From positions 1 to 11,845 of the forward strand of contig JBAZOJ010000101.1 of assembly GCA_041648755.1 (NCBI GenBank): 11,845 nucleotides of DNA, given 5' to 3'. The notes beneath the pieces were generated by a model, which saw nothing but the letters and a program-made list of their open reading frames with translations, did no database searches and was not told the DNA's origin. The translations under genes and the position numbers were made by a program. Each line of letters opens with the position of its first letter. Within the stretch, counting starts at the first letter, position 1. Below are positions 1 to 7,337 of this stretch, one piece after another. This DNA is from JBAZOJ01 sp041648755 (lineage in GTDB: Bacteria; Planctomycetota; B143-G9).

Positions 1-939
1 ATCGGCTATGTGGACACCAAGGGGAATTGGGTGATCAAACCCAAGTACTCCAGAGCGGTGCCTTTCTGTGAGAATCTCGCCGCCGTTGTTGAAGACGGAG
101 TCCATGGCTACATAGACAAGACCGGGAAGATGGTGATCAAGCTGCAGGAAGACTGTGTGCACAATCTGGACTTCTCCGAAGGTCTCGCAGCAGTGAGCTT
201 CGGCAAGGAAAGGAATGAAGTCTATGGCTACGTGGACAGGACTGGGACCATTGTCATTGCCCCGAAATACAGAGAGGCAAGGAGTTTCCAGGAAGGGCTG
301 GCATCGGTCAGCGTAAAGGGGTCAAAGGAGTATGACTTCATAGACAAGACCGGCAAGGTAGTGTTCAGCAAGGTTTTTCACCGGACAATGGGTTTTTCGG
401 AGGGGCTTGTCGGTTGCGGTGACATGGACAAGAAGGTGTCCGACTTCGTGGATGCGAAGGGCAATGTGGTGTTCTCGATCCCGACGGGTGATCCGTCCGG
501 CTTTCACGAGGGACTCTTGGATGTTAACGCCAACGACGAAGCTTACTTCGTTGACAAGACCGGGAAGAGAGTTCTCGGCAAGACTTTTCAGGAGGCTCGC
601 AAGTTTTCCAGCGGGTGCGCAAAGGTGAAGGAGAAGGGCAAGTACGGCTATATTGACTTGAAAGGCGCGTATGTGGTGGAGCCGTGCTTCACAATGGCCT
701 CTGATTTCAGCGATGGCTTTGGCTGTGGAATCGACGGCGACGGTATCAGCGTCGTGTCAGCCAAGGGAATAGTCGCGACAATCAAGGGGCGGAGACTTGG
801 CGCGTTTGACATTCCGTTCTTCTCCTGTGGCCTGGCGTCCTTCAGAGAAGGGGAAACAGCAGTAGTGTTCGACGGCGAGGGCAAAATTGTCTTCGAAGCC
901 AAGCTGGCTGGTCTCTGGATGTTTACGAAGGTGGAATGA
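1..939 (+). CDS. WG-repeat protein, 5' end missing
   Basis: The frame is already open at base 1 and ends at TGA 937-939, so only the C-terminal 312 residues are seen; the true start lies upstream. The protein is built of about nine degenerate units of roughly 30 residues with the WG-repeat pattern: an aromatic-[VI]-D-x-[TK]-G core, a hydrophobic strand, then 'F.EGLA.V' (for example GYVDTKGNWVIKPKY, YGYVDRTGTIVIAPKY and YGYIDLKGAYVVEP). The first seven units are clear and the last two are worn. Established knowledge: WG repeats form beta-rich solenoid or propeller-like modules of poorly known function, often in exported or surface proteins. No catalytic motif is seen. Whether it has a signal peptide cannot be judged. 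A small membrane-protein gene follows 75 bases later on the same strand and may be co-transcribed. Confidence 0.85.
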   Translation: MGYVDTKGNWVIKPKYSRAVPFCENLAAVVEDGVHGYIDKTGKMVIKLQEDCVHNLDFSEGLAAVSFGKERNEVYGYVDRTGTIVIAPKYREARSFQEGLASVSVKGSKEYDFIDKTGKVVFSKVFHRTMGFSEGLVGCGDMDKKVSDFVDAKGNVVFSIPTGDPSGFHEGLLDVNANDEAYFVDKTGKRVLGKTFQEARKFSSGCAKVKEKGKYGYIDLKGAYVVEPCFTMASDFSDGFGCGIDGDGISVVSAKGIVATIKGRRLGAFDIPFFSCGLASFREGETAVVFDGEGKIVFEAKLAGLWMFTKVE

Positions 940-1014
940 TGGGCAGCCAGGAGTCGAGGATGCCATTTGATATCAGTTCTGACAGTCACCTCATTGCGAG
1001 TGCAAGGATTCCGA

Positions 1015-1455
1015 GTGAATAGGCTGAAGGGGAACCACCTCAATATACTCATCACCGGCCTGGTGACGTGGTTTCTGGCATGGCTGCTCGCCTGGGCACT
1101 GGATAGCTGGGTTCGGTTTCCCGCCAACTCATTGCCTGCTTTCGTCTGGGACGTAGTGATGATTGTCGTGCCTGCTACCGCTGCGGTGCTGGTCGTCAAA
1201 CCCATCTTTGCACTTCTCGGCTATATCGCCATATTTTACGGTCTGGCAACGGCCTGCGGGTGCTTCGCTTATTCCTGCATTGCAGGGAATTTCGGGCACG
1301 CCGCAGCGTTCCTCGCGTTCTTCCTTGTACCTGTTGCGGTGCGATTGCTCGTGGATTGGGCTCTGTCGCCGTTTGTGGAATTCCGCGAGCTGACTGCCGA
1401 GGATGGCCTTGCGGGGAGGATGGAGCAGCGGATCAGGAAAATGTTGCGGTCGTGA
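1015..1455 (+). CDS. Small four-helix membrane protein, family unknown
   Basis: I do not recognise the family. Starting at GTG 1015 the product has 146 residues: a short basic N-terminus (MNRLKGNHLN), four hydrophobic segments at about 9-29, 43-61, 64-91 and 95-117, and a charged cytoplasmic-looking tail (about 120-146) rich in E, R and K. I chose GTG 1015 because AAGGA (1004-1008) sits six bases upstream and the N-terminus then looks like a normal inner-membrane protein. The same frame is open further upstream to TTG 967, which would add 16 residues with no ribosome-binding site. Helix 3 contains the cysteines of ATACGCFAYSC. Its frame matches that of the preceding WG gene, with the TGA at 937 as the only stop between them. 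It probably belongs to the WG gene's transcript; function unknown. Confidence 0.65.
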   Translation: MNRLKGNHLNILITGLVTWFLAWLLAWALDSWVRFPANSLPAFVWDVVMIVVPATAAVLVVKPIFALLGYIAIFYGLATACGCFAYSCIAGNFGHAAAFLAFFLVPVAVRLLVDWALSPFVEFRELTAEDGLAGRMEQRIRKMLRS

Positions 1456-1879
1456 GCATTGCCGACCGCTGGATGGGGCAAAGGCAGAACCATCCTTAGT
1501 CCGCCATCAGGCTCCGAATTCTCTTATTCATCATCTTGCCCTCAGCAGGCGCTGCGAGGGGGGAGTGTTTTGTGTTGTAGAGGTTCTCTCCGCCTCTTTC
1601 CGTCTGCTCCAATCCTTCGCGCACTTGACGGTCTTCGGGAGAACGGCTGTTGGGCTGTTCTGCTCAGGGAAAATCTCCCTTCGCGCCTCCGCGTCTGCCG
1701 CCGCTGTATGCAGCGGTGGATGACCCTGTGGGTGAGACGGCTGCTTTCTTCTTCCTTTGGCTACGCATGCAACTCTCTCCTATTCTCTCCGCGGCTCCGC
1801 GCCTCCGCGTGAGAAGTCCTCTTCCGTTCGACTTGGCTCCCGGCCTAACGGCTCTTCTGTCCCGAGTCCTCCGGCTTTA
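1456..1879. other. Gene-free interval with CTCCGC-rich repeats
   Basis: This stretch lies between convergent genes and I see no convincing gene in it. All three plus-strand frames stay open for long runs, but the translations are rich in S, R, C and P and look like no protein. It holds imperfect repeats of a TCTCCGCxxCTCCGCGT theme near 1587-1610, 1674-1700 and 1783-1815. The last is bounded by TTCTC (1783-1787) and GAGAA (1811-1815), an inverted pair. A hairpin is visible at 1698-1719: CCGCTG, TATG, CAGCGG at its core, plus three more outer pairs of which one is G-T. No T-tract follows, so I do not call a terminator. Confidence 0.5.
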
Positions 1880-2503
1880 TTATTCTACGTTCGTCTTGCC
1901 GTCCGTTGGGGGAAGAATCTTCCCGTAGTATTTCTCCAGACACTCAGGGCAGATGCTATGGCTTAGCATTGCAGCGGTGTTCTTGGCGATGTACTTCTCA
2001 AGCCGGTGCCAAACGTCAGTGTCGTCTCGGATCTTGTGGCAATGCATGCAGATCGGCAGGATGCCCTGGAGGGTCTTAATGTGATTGACGGCATCCTCAA
2101 GTTCCTTGATCCGCTCAGCCAGAGAGATCTGCAACTCGACGACCCGGGATGCAACTCTCACCCGGGCTCGCAGTTCGGAATGGTCATAGGGTTTGCAGAC
2201 GTAGTCATTCGCACCTGCCTCCAGGCCGGTGACGATATTCTCCCTTCCTGCCTGGGTCGTAAGGAGAATGATATAGAAAGACTCGCGCGCATTGAGGGTG
2301 CGAATCTGCTTACACAGTTCGATTCCGTCCATCCCAGGCATCAGGCGGTCCAGAATGACCAACCTCGGCGCGTCCTGTGCCTGCACTAATTCCCATGCCT
2401 GGCTGCCCGTGGCAGCGACGACGACTTCGTAGCCCCATTTAGTCAGCAACGCCTCGAGGAGTCGCCTGCTTGTGGCATCGTCCTCGGCTATCAGTATCCT
2501 CAT
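1880..2503 (-). CDS. Response regulator: receiver domain plus CX2C...CX2C tail
   Basis: A 207-residue two-component response regulator, presumably cytoplasmic. Residues 1-120 are a complete receiver domain: acidic pair D8/D9, phospho-acceptor D52 in LVILDRLMPGMDG, T82 in ILLTT and K104 in CKPYD, with spacings of 30 and 22 as in CheY. A predicted coiled coil (about 121-146, ISLAERIKELEDAVNHIKTL) leads to a tail with ILPICMHCHKIRDD (C152, C155) and HSICPECLEKYY (C185, C188). I know this tail as a recurrent C-terminal segment of PAS and receiver signalling proteins; metal binding by the four cysteines is inference. No DNA-binding or enzymatic output domain is present. Start chosen at ATG 2503, which has GGAGG (2511-2507) just upstream, lies behind a promoter-like TATACT, and gives the standard MRILIAEDD opening. 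The frame extends 32 codons upstream, past the predicted transcription start. No partner kinase is in the window. Confidence 0.88.
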   Translation of the reverse strand: MRILIAEDDATSRRLLEALLTKWGYEVVVAATGSQAWELVQAQDAPRLVILDRLMPGMDGIELCKQIRTLNARESFYIILLTTQAGRENIVTGLEAGANDYVCKPYDHSELRARVRVASRVVELQISLAERIKELEDAVNHIKTLQGILPICMHCHKIRDDTDVWHRLEKYIAKNTAAMLSHSICPECLEKYYGKILPPTDGKTNVE

Positions 2504-2536
2504 ATTCCTCCGTGCCTTACGTTCAAACTCCATTAC

Positions 2537-2565
2537 AGTATACGCGAGAGATTCGGAAAACGAAA
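2537..2565 (-). promoter_or_regulatory. Putative promoter of the response regulator
   Basis: On the minus strand TATACT (2542-2537) is a good -10 hexamer. The segment 17 bases upstream reads TTTCGT, a poor -35, so the promoter may be weak or activated. The predicted transcription start near 2530 leaves a leader of about 27 bases before ATG 2503, which supports that start. The -35 region overlaps the T-rich tail of the terminator of the upstream operon. Confidence 0.45.
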
Positions 2566-2615
2566 ACTCCGTCAGCGGCAGGGCCAATTTCACGCCCAAA
2601 GCCTGTTGACGGAGT
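2552..2615 (-). terminator. Intrinsic terminator of the protease/TPR operon
   Basis: Read on the minus strand, ACTCCGTCA (2615-2607) and TGACGGAGT (2574-2566) form a perfect nine-base-pair stem. A second pairing, GGGC with GCCC (2597-2594 and 2584-2581), lies inside the 32-base loop. The right arm is followed by TTTTCGTTTTCC (2565 downward, counting the arm's last T), a broken T-tract. The element sits 32 bases after the TPR gene's TAA stop and before the response-regulator start. This is where a terminator separating the two units is expected. The large loop and interrupted T-tract lower confidence. Confidence 0.6.
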
Positions 2616-2646
2616 CTTCAAGATAATCCGGAGCCGACCAGAGAGC

Positions 2647-3459
2647 TTATTGGGGCTTCTTCTGGCTTTCCTCGTACTTTTTCTGGGCTGCTTTCTGCAT
2701 CTCGTCGTACTTGCTCTTGTATGCATTGCCGAGTTTCATGAACTCGTCAGCCTGTGCATCCATCTCGGCGCTGCGCGCCAGAGCAGCCAGGTACATGTAG
2801 CCCTGGTAGCTGTCATAGTACACGGAGTAGTATCCGCTCTCATACGTGGCCGAGAACTTCGTTTCGGATATGTGTTTTACAACGGCCAGTAACTCGTCGA
2901 AGAGCCCGTCTTTCCTGCCAAGGGCCACCAGGGCTTTGCCCTTCATGGACATAACGGCGAACTTCGAGTACTGGAACATGCAGTCGTAGTACAGCTTCTT
3001 CAGGTCCTCGGCATAGCTCTTGTCGAACGTGGCCCAGAACGGGGCGCTTTCGTCCGCCTTCAGTTCGGCCTCATACGCGGCGAGATACCCGTCCGCGGCC
3101 TTTACGGCTGCCTCGTACTCCTTATTCACCAGCAAAGCGTTGACCATTGCCGCCCTGAGGCTCATAAGCGACATCAGTTCGGTGGGGCTGTGTCCCGGCC
3201 TGAGGTAGAGGGACTGCAGCTCGGCGAAGAGAGCCTCGTAGGTCTCTACATTCTTATCCTTGAGGTAGCTGTAGAAGATCGGCTGAAGAATGGCCGCTCT
3301 TCCCTGCTCCGGAATCAGCGAGGAGCAGAACTTGTAGTATTCGTAGGCCTTCTTCGGATACCCGTAAGCGAGGTACGTGGAGCAGACATAGGCATTCAGC
3401 TTTGCGTTCTTGGGAGCGATATCGAGACAATCGGCAATAACCTTCAGCGTGCGCGGCAT
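2647..3459 (-). CDS. TPR-type helical protein, probably the 3' part of a gene broken by TGA 3495
   Basis: From ATG 3459 to TAA 2647 this frame encodes 270 mostly helical residues with tetratricopeptide-like units, for example LNAYVCSTYLAYGYPKKAYE (about residues 21-40), AAVKAADGYLAAYEAELKA and GYMYLAALARSAEMDAQADE. It ends in a charged, Lys/Gln-rich helix (about 238-270). It has no signal peptide and no good ribosome-binding site of its own: the only candidate, AGGG, is ten bases from the ATG. It lies in exactly the same frame as the lipoprotein segment upstream. Only the TGA at 3495-3493 interrupts, and the eleven codons between that TGA and the ATG are open. Across the junction the helix-turn-helix rhythm of TPRs continues. 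I therefore read both pieces as one ancestral lipoprotein of about 419 codons (3906-2647). An independently translated cytoplasmic protein is possible but less likely. Confidence 0.6.
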   Translation of the reverse strand: MPRTLKVIADCLDIAPKNAKLNAYVCSTYLAYGYPKKAYEYYKFCSSLIPEQGRAAILQPIFYSYLKDKNVETYEALFAELQSLYLRPGHSPTELMSLMSLRAAMVNALLVNKEYEAAVKAADGYLAAYEAELKADESAPFWATFDKSYAEDLKKLYYDCMFQYSKFAVMSMKGKALVALGRKDGLFDELLAVVKHISETKFSATYESGYYSVYYDSYQGYMYLAALARSAEMDAQADEFMKLGNAYKSKYDEMQKAAQKKYEESQKKPQ

Positions 3460-3460
3460 A

Positions 3461-3495
3461 GCGACCAGACCCTGGTCACAAGCGCCTGCGCCTCA
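3461..3495 (-). other. In-frame TGA followed by a hairpin
   Basis: The TGA at 3495-3493 is the only stop separating the two TPR gene parts. Thirteen bases further on, GTGACCAG (3479-3472) and CTGGTCGC (3468-3461) can form an eight-pair stem (one G-U) with apical GGT (3471-3469). The layout of UGA, spacer and short hairpin with a G-containing apex resembles bacterial SECIS elements. No known selenoprotein family is evident here, so a nonsense mutation remains the simpler reading. Confidence 0.35.
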
Positions 3496-3906
3496 CGTAG
3501 GCTGTTGCTTGTCAGCAGTTGCTATCAACTCCGTGGCGCCATCTTTGTCGCCTTTTTTCAGCAATAGCGCTGCTGCGTAGTAGTAGGCCACCGGCTGATT
3601 CACGTTCTTCTTGATGAACACCCAGTAAGCAGCCAGCGCTGCATCCGCGTCTCCCGCGTCTTCCATCTGGGTGAGCTTGTAGAACTCGACAACGCCGGGG
3701 TTTTTGGCGTTGGGTCCGGTCGGGGCATCCGGGCCCTTCACCAATTCTACTGCTACCACCACTATGGGCGTTATCTTCGCCTCGTCCGCTGTCGCAGCAG
3801 GCTGCTGGTCGGTTCCATTTGGCGCTGGCTCGTTGCAGCCCGCGGACAACAGCATCGCAGCCGCTGCCGCCAGCAGAACAAGCACCATGTGCAACCTTGT
3901 CTTCAT
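3493..3906 (-). CDS. Lipoprotein with TPR start, truncated by an in-frame TGA
   Basis: A 137-residue product from ATG 3906, preceded by a strong GGAGGA three bases upstream. Residues 1-24 are a lipoprotein signal: basic start (MKTRLH), an Ala/Leu-rich core and LLSAGC with C24 as the lipidated cysteine. Asn at +2 fits outer-membrane sorting. A low-complexity linker rich in P, T and Q follows (about 25-45), then VELVKGPDAPTGPN and helices typical of a tetratricopeptide repeat (QPVAYYYAAALLLKKGDKDG, about 103-122). The chain stops at ADKQQPT in the second helix of a TPR, where a domain would not normally end, and the same frame continues after the TGA. It starts 59 bases after the large secreted protease gene ends, with no terminator seen between them, so the two are probably one operon. 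Function: likely a periplasm-facing scaffold for protein contacts; inference only. Confidence 0.7.
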   Translation of the reverse strand: MKTRLHMVLVLLAAAAAMLLSAGCNEPAPNGTDQQPAATADEAKITPIVVVAVELVKGPDAPTGPNAKNPGVVEFYKLTQMEDAGDADAALAAYWVFIKKNVNQPVAYYYAAALLLKKGDKDGATELIATADKQQPT

Positions 3907-3965
3907 CGCTCCTCCGTTCAGTTATGCACGTCGCGTGTTCCATGCCGCGGAAACCGTTTGACGTG

Positions 3966-6900
3966 CTATTTTTCTTTCCTGAGTGTAAGCGGCGTTACCG
4001 ATACTGCATCAAGGGCAAGTTCGTCCTTGGTGTATGCGATCCCAATGAGGCCATGATTGGGAGTATGCAGGCAGAGATTCTGGAAAACGGGCTTGTCGTC
4101 GATGTGGAACGTGTAGCACCCGTCGGCCTTGTCCAGTTTCAACTGGTGCTTCTCCCCGGCCACATCCTTGATTATTCCTGAGTAGTACACCGTGTCATAG
4201 TAGCACAGCTTCCAAGTGTAGACGCTGTCCTTGCTTTCAAGATGCAACGACACTCCCGAGCAGATATCTCCGTCGCCTGAGCCGTCCAGCGTAATGTACA
4301 GGATCGGCGGGCTCCCATCCAGCGAGATGGTGTCAAGCTCCAGACGATAGTCCGTGAGCTTGTCCACTGCGGGATTCTTGATCCATGCCATGGCCGGATC
4401 GGGCTTCTTCTTCTCGACAGGTACAACCACCCAGCGGAATTTGAAGGCTCCGCCGTTATCCGAATACAGCCTGCCTGATTTCGCAGTGAACTTCCCGCTG
4501 CCGACCTGCCATTTCGTACCGGGGAAGCCCTGGCCGAAGTCGTCCGTGAATATCGGCCTGCCCGCAAATGGAACCATTGGCTTGGGGCATTCCGCTTCAT
4601 GGTCATCGGCCGAGAACGTCAGCCCCGGAATTGGCGAGCCGTTCGGGTCGGTGATTCGCATTCTCATGCTGCCGGTGCCGTTGTAGAAGTTGAACCGCCC
4701 GAGCAGTTTGTTCCAGCCCGCTTCGAGCTTTATCGGGTGACAGGAAAAGTCGGTCCCGCTGTTCCACGCGCGATGGTCGTACATCGGCTCTTTTTCCACG
4801 AGCCTGTTATTAATCCACACCGAATATCCGACGACCGAGCGCACCCAGACCACCGCCTCAGTCTCCTTGGGGACGTTGACGTAGGCCAGGACGTAGCCGC
4901 TCCAGTAGCCTCCGTACGTTGTGCGCCTGCTGAAGAAGCCTGTCTCGTCGCACTCTTCCTGTTCCCAGCGAGTGGTATGGGCGTAGTTGTGGTATTCGCG
5001 GGCGCGCTCTATCTTCAGTTCAGGTTCCTGCACTGACAGGATACCGTTTCCGTCGTTGTAAGGCCCCAGGACAAGGGCTTCCTGTACGAGCCCCAGGCGT
5101 GTCCGCGCTTCCTTTTCCAGAGCCGCTTCCCCTTCGGCATGCGCTCTGAACATTATTTCGTACAGGACCTTCTGGCGGAAGTATGACCGCGGGTTCTCTT
5201 CCTCGATGCGGTCGAGGAGCATTTCCAACGCTCGAAGGCTCTTGCGCCGGGCGATTGCGAACTCGGCGAAATAGAAATCCATATCGTCCTGGACCAGCAT
5301 GGGAGTCTTGGGGTCGAGCGGGAATCGGCAGTTCGCGTAGTACTTGTAAATGTCGGTGCCGAAATATGGCTCCAGCGACTTTGCCCATGCCCAGGCATAT
5401 TCGAACAGCGAACTGGGCCGGATGGGATAGGCGCAGAAGTCGCGCATCGCCGCCCGCATCTTCGCCCAGTCGAAAGCTCCTGCCACGAGCGGCAGTTTGT
5501 ACAGCGGTCCGCACATCACGGCAAAGGATGGGTCGTAATTCTGGGATCTCCAGTAGGGGATGTTCCGGTCGATGAAGAACTTCTTGCCGTTGGCTATCGC
5601 TCTCGCAAGAGAGCCGTCAGCGTTAGCATGCCTGCCCAGGCAGTCTTCGGACATCGTGGCCGCGATGCAGGCTATTCCCTCCACCCAGCCGGGGAACAAG
5701 TACCAGTAGCCGCCGGTCATGCAGTGCCCAAGCTCATGGGTGTACAGCCCTGAATCCACAACCGCGGGGTTGGCGGTCTTGGCGGCCCACTTGTAGCCGA
5801 TATTGATCGTGCTTCCGCCGCCTGTGCCGCCTCCGAAGCCCCATAACTCCTTGAGGAAAACAGTGATACGCTCGTTGTACTTTGCCTGACTGACGTTAAA
5901 GAAATCCGCCTCGAAAGTGAATGCGATATCCAGCCTCATCGCGCTGTCGTTGGTGATCCTGGTCGCGACCTCCGTTGGAACGATGAAGATGAAGTGCCTC
6001 GTTACGTGAGTGGCGATCCTTCCCCACGCGGGGTGGTTCACAGCGTCGTTGAGCATCTTGACTTCATCGGCGGGGACCGCATCGAGGATCTTGCGCCCGA
6101 TCTGCTGCATCTCGTCGTCCATTGCCTCCATGGTGGTGGGCTTCTCGGGATTGGTCATCATCTGCATGCGGAAGTGATAAAGGACCAGGTACGTCCGTTC
6201 GAATTCACCTGCGGCGATAGCCCGGTCGGCTTCTTTGCGCAGCGCCTTGAAGCCGCCCCTGCGGAACATTTCCTCCAGGTCGGGGGCTTCCTTGGTTCCA
6301 ATGGACAGAAGGTAATCGCGTTCCATCTTCTCGTAATCGGCGAGATTGCCTGTCCCCATCCCGTATTCCTCGGCGGTCTTGTAGTATAGCTTGACGCGGG
6401 CGATCTTGCCCTGTTCGCTCGCCGGCTCCAGTTCGCTGTAATACCTCATCCGTTCGCCGCCGATGCAGCCCTGCACACGGGCTTTTTCCTCGTCCGACAG
6501 CTCATCAGCGTCAATCGGTCCCGCCTTGAAAAGCAGGTCGCGGGCAGCGAATTTCGTCGCGTAATCGGGCGCGGCCAGGATGGCTGCTTCAGAAGCATCC
6601 CACACCGTGGCTGCATCGCCTATCGCCAGGGCCTGTTTAGCCTCCTCGACCTTTGCCAGGGCGCCATCAGGGTCGTCCGTCCAGCCATAGCCGCCCTTCG
6701 GCGGGCGATACTGATCGCGATTCAGCTTGCGCTCGACCGGTTCTGTGTCTTCCTCAGGTGGGGGCGGCGGGGGAACCAGGAAAATCGCGCCCTTTTCCCT
6801 CACGGGGACATCGAACTCGTCCGTTTCGTCCTGTTGTTTGGCGTCCCTGCTGGCTATGGCGGCCGAGACCGAGATACGCACGGATTTGGGCGTTCCCCCA

Positions 6901-7310
6901 AGGTCGATCCGGATTTGATATCCGCCCTCGACTATGTAGGCGTCGAAGACCATCAACTGACCTTCGGGCTCGCACCGTGAGGTCGGGACAGAGGCGTTCG
7001 CAAAGGTCACCTCGGCGAATCCGGAAAGTGCTTCGCCCTCGAAGACGGCCTTCACGTTCACCTTCACGATATGTGCGCATGACGAGTTGTTCTTCAGGAA
7101 GGTTGCCGGATCAACGGCGTAGAACACCGCGACCGCTACCTCATGGGTAACGCAGTCGCCGATTACCTTGGTGATATCCGCCGATTTTGCGGCATCCGCC
7201 CGCGTGCCGACGGAATCGCCCTTGGGGTCAGGCGTCGTGACTCCGTCCGCCCATGCCAGGGAGCAGCACAGGGCAATGAGGATGAATACGGTCGGGATGG
7301 TTCTGGTCAC
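3966..7310 (-). CDS. Large secreted gluzincin-like metalloprotease with beta-sandwich and ConA-like C-terminal modules
   Basis: About 1,114 residues. GTG 7310 gives a Sec signal peptide (VTRTIPTVFILIALCCSLAWA, cut before D22), with GGAG three bases upstream and a promoter at 7366-7338. GTG 7322 and TTG 7319 are alternatives; a longer start at 7484 would lie outside the transcript. After a beta-rich N-terminal region (22-170), a proline run follows a Val at about 178-185, then helical TPR-like sequence (about 200-470). The core is HELGH (525-529), then GWVEGIA with E544. HExxH plus a downstream Glu is the gluzincin zinc signature, closest in spacing to the peptidase MA-like group; H525, H529 and E544 would bind zinc and E526 would be catalytic. 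Residues about 745-910 (LGPYNDGNG, YSVWINNRLV, LEAGWNKLLGRF) resemble beta-sandwich modules common in PVC secreted proteins. About 920-1110 (DDFGQGF onward) resembles a ConA/laminin-G-like sugar-binding fold. Substrate unknown. It leads an operon with the TPR lipoprotein. Confidence 0.8.
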   Translation of the reverse strand: MTRTIPTVFILIALCCSLAWADGVTTPDPKGDSVGTRADAAKSADITKVIGDCVTHEVAVAVFYAVDPATFLKNNSSCAHIVKVNVKAVFEGEALSGFAEVTFANASVPTSRCEPEGQLMVFDAYIVEGGYQIRIDLGGTPKSVRISVSAAIASRDAKQQDETDEFDVPVREKGAIFLVPPPPPPEEDTEPVERKLNRDQYRPPKGGYGWTDDPDGALAKVEEAKQALAIGDAATVWDASEAAILAAPDYATKFAARDLLFKAGPIDADELSDEEKARVQGCIGGERMRYYSELEPASEQGKIARVKLYYKTAEEYGMGTGNLADYEKMERDYLLSIGTKEAPDLEEMFRRGGFKALRKEADRAIAAGEFERTYLVLYHFRMQMMTNPEKPTTMEAMDDEMQQIGRKILDAVPADEVKMLNDAVNHPAWGRIATHVTRHFIFIVPTEVATRITNDSAMRLDIAFTFEADFFNVSQAKYNERITVFLKELWGFGGGTGGGSTINIGYKWAAKTANPAVVDSGLYTHELGHCMTGGYWYLFPGWVEGIACIAATMSEDCLGRHANADGSLARAIANGKKFFIDRNIPYWRSQNYDPSFAVMCGPLYKLPLVAGAFDWAKMRAAMRDFCAYPIRPSSLFEYAWAWAKSLEPYFGTDIYKYYANCRFPLDPKTPMLVQDDMDFYFAEFAIARRKSLRALEMLLDRIEEENPRSYFRQKVLYEIMFRAHAEGEAALEKEARTRLGLVQEALVLGPYNDGNGILSVQEPELKIERAREYHNYAHTTRWEQEECDETGFFSRRTTYGGYWSGYVLAYVNVPKETEAVVWVRSVVGYSVWINNRLVEKEPMYDHRAWNSGTDFSCHPIKLEAGWNKLLGRFNFYNGTGSMRMRITDPNGSPIPGLTFSADDHEAECPKPMVPFAGRPIFTDDFGQGFPGTKWQVGSGKFTAKSGRLYSDNGGAFKFRWVVVPVEKKKPDPAMAWIKNPAVDKLTDYRLELDTISLDGSPPILYITLDGSGDGDICSGVSLHLESKDSVYTWKLCYYDTVYYSGIIKDVAGEKHQLKLDKADGCYTFHIDDKPVFQNLCLHTPNHGLIGIAYTKDELALDAVSVTPLTLRKEK

Positions 7311-7337
7311 CTGCTCCAACACCTCTTGGTTGCTGCA

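Noticed and set aside
648..1205. Minus-strand open frame of 185 codons
   Set aside because: It lies opposite the WG and membrane genes and ignores their boundary. The composition is shadow-like and there is no ribosome-binding site.
1403..1928. Overlapping plus-strand open frames of 80-118 codons in the intergenic stretch
   Set aside because: Three frames are open at once over GC-rich repeats, translations are low-complexity S/R/C/P-rich, starts lack ribosome-binding sites, and the frames run antisense into the response regulator.
2504..2599. Longer start for the response regulator
   Set aside because: The extension crosses the predicted promoter and the terminator loop; ATG 2503 has GGAGG and gives the normal receiver-domain N-terminus.
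937..3495. Reassignment of TGA to a sense codon, suggested by in-frame TGAs at 937, 1453 and 3495 while five other genes or gene parts end in TAA or TAG
   Set aside because: About 2,600 codons of the protease, response regulator, TPR 3' part and LRR genes contain no in-frame TGA, and tryptophan is written as TGG throughout. The membrane protein ends sensibly at its TGA, and what follows looks non-coding.
6653..7150. Plus-strand open frame of 165 codons inside the protease gene
   Set aside because: It is arginine- and proline-rich, antisense to a clear protease N-terminal region, and typical of a high-GC shadow frame.
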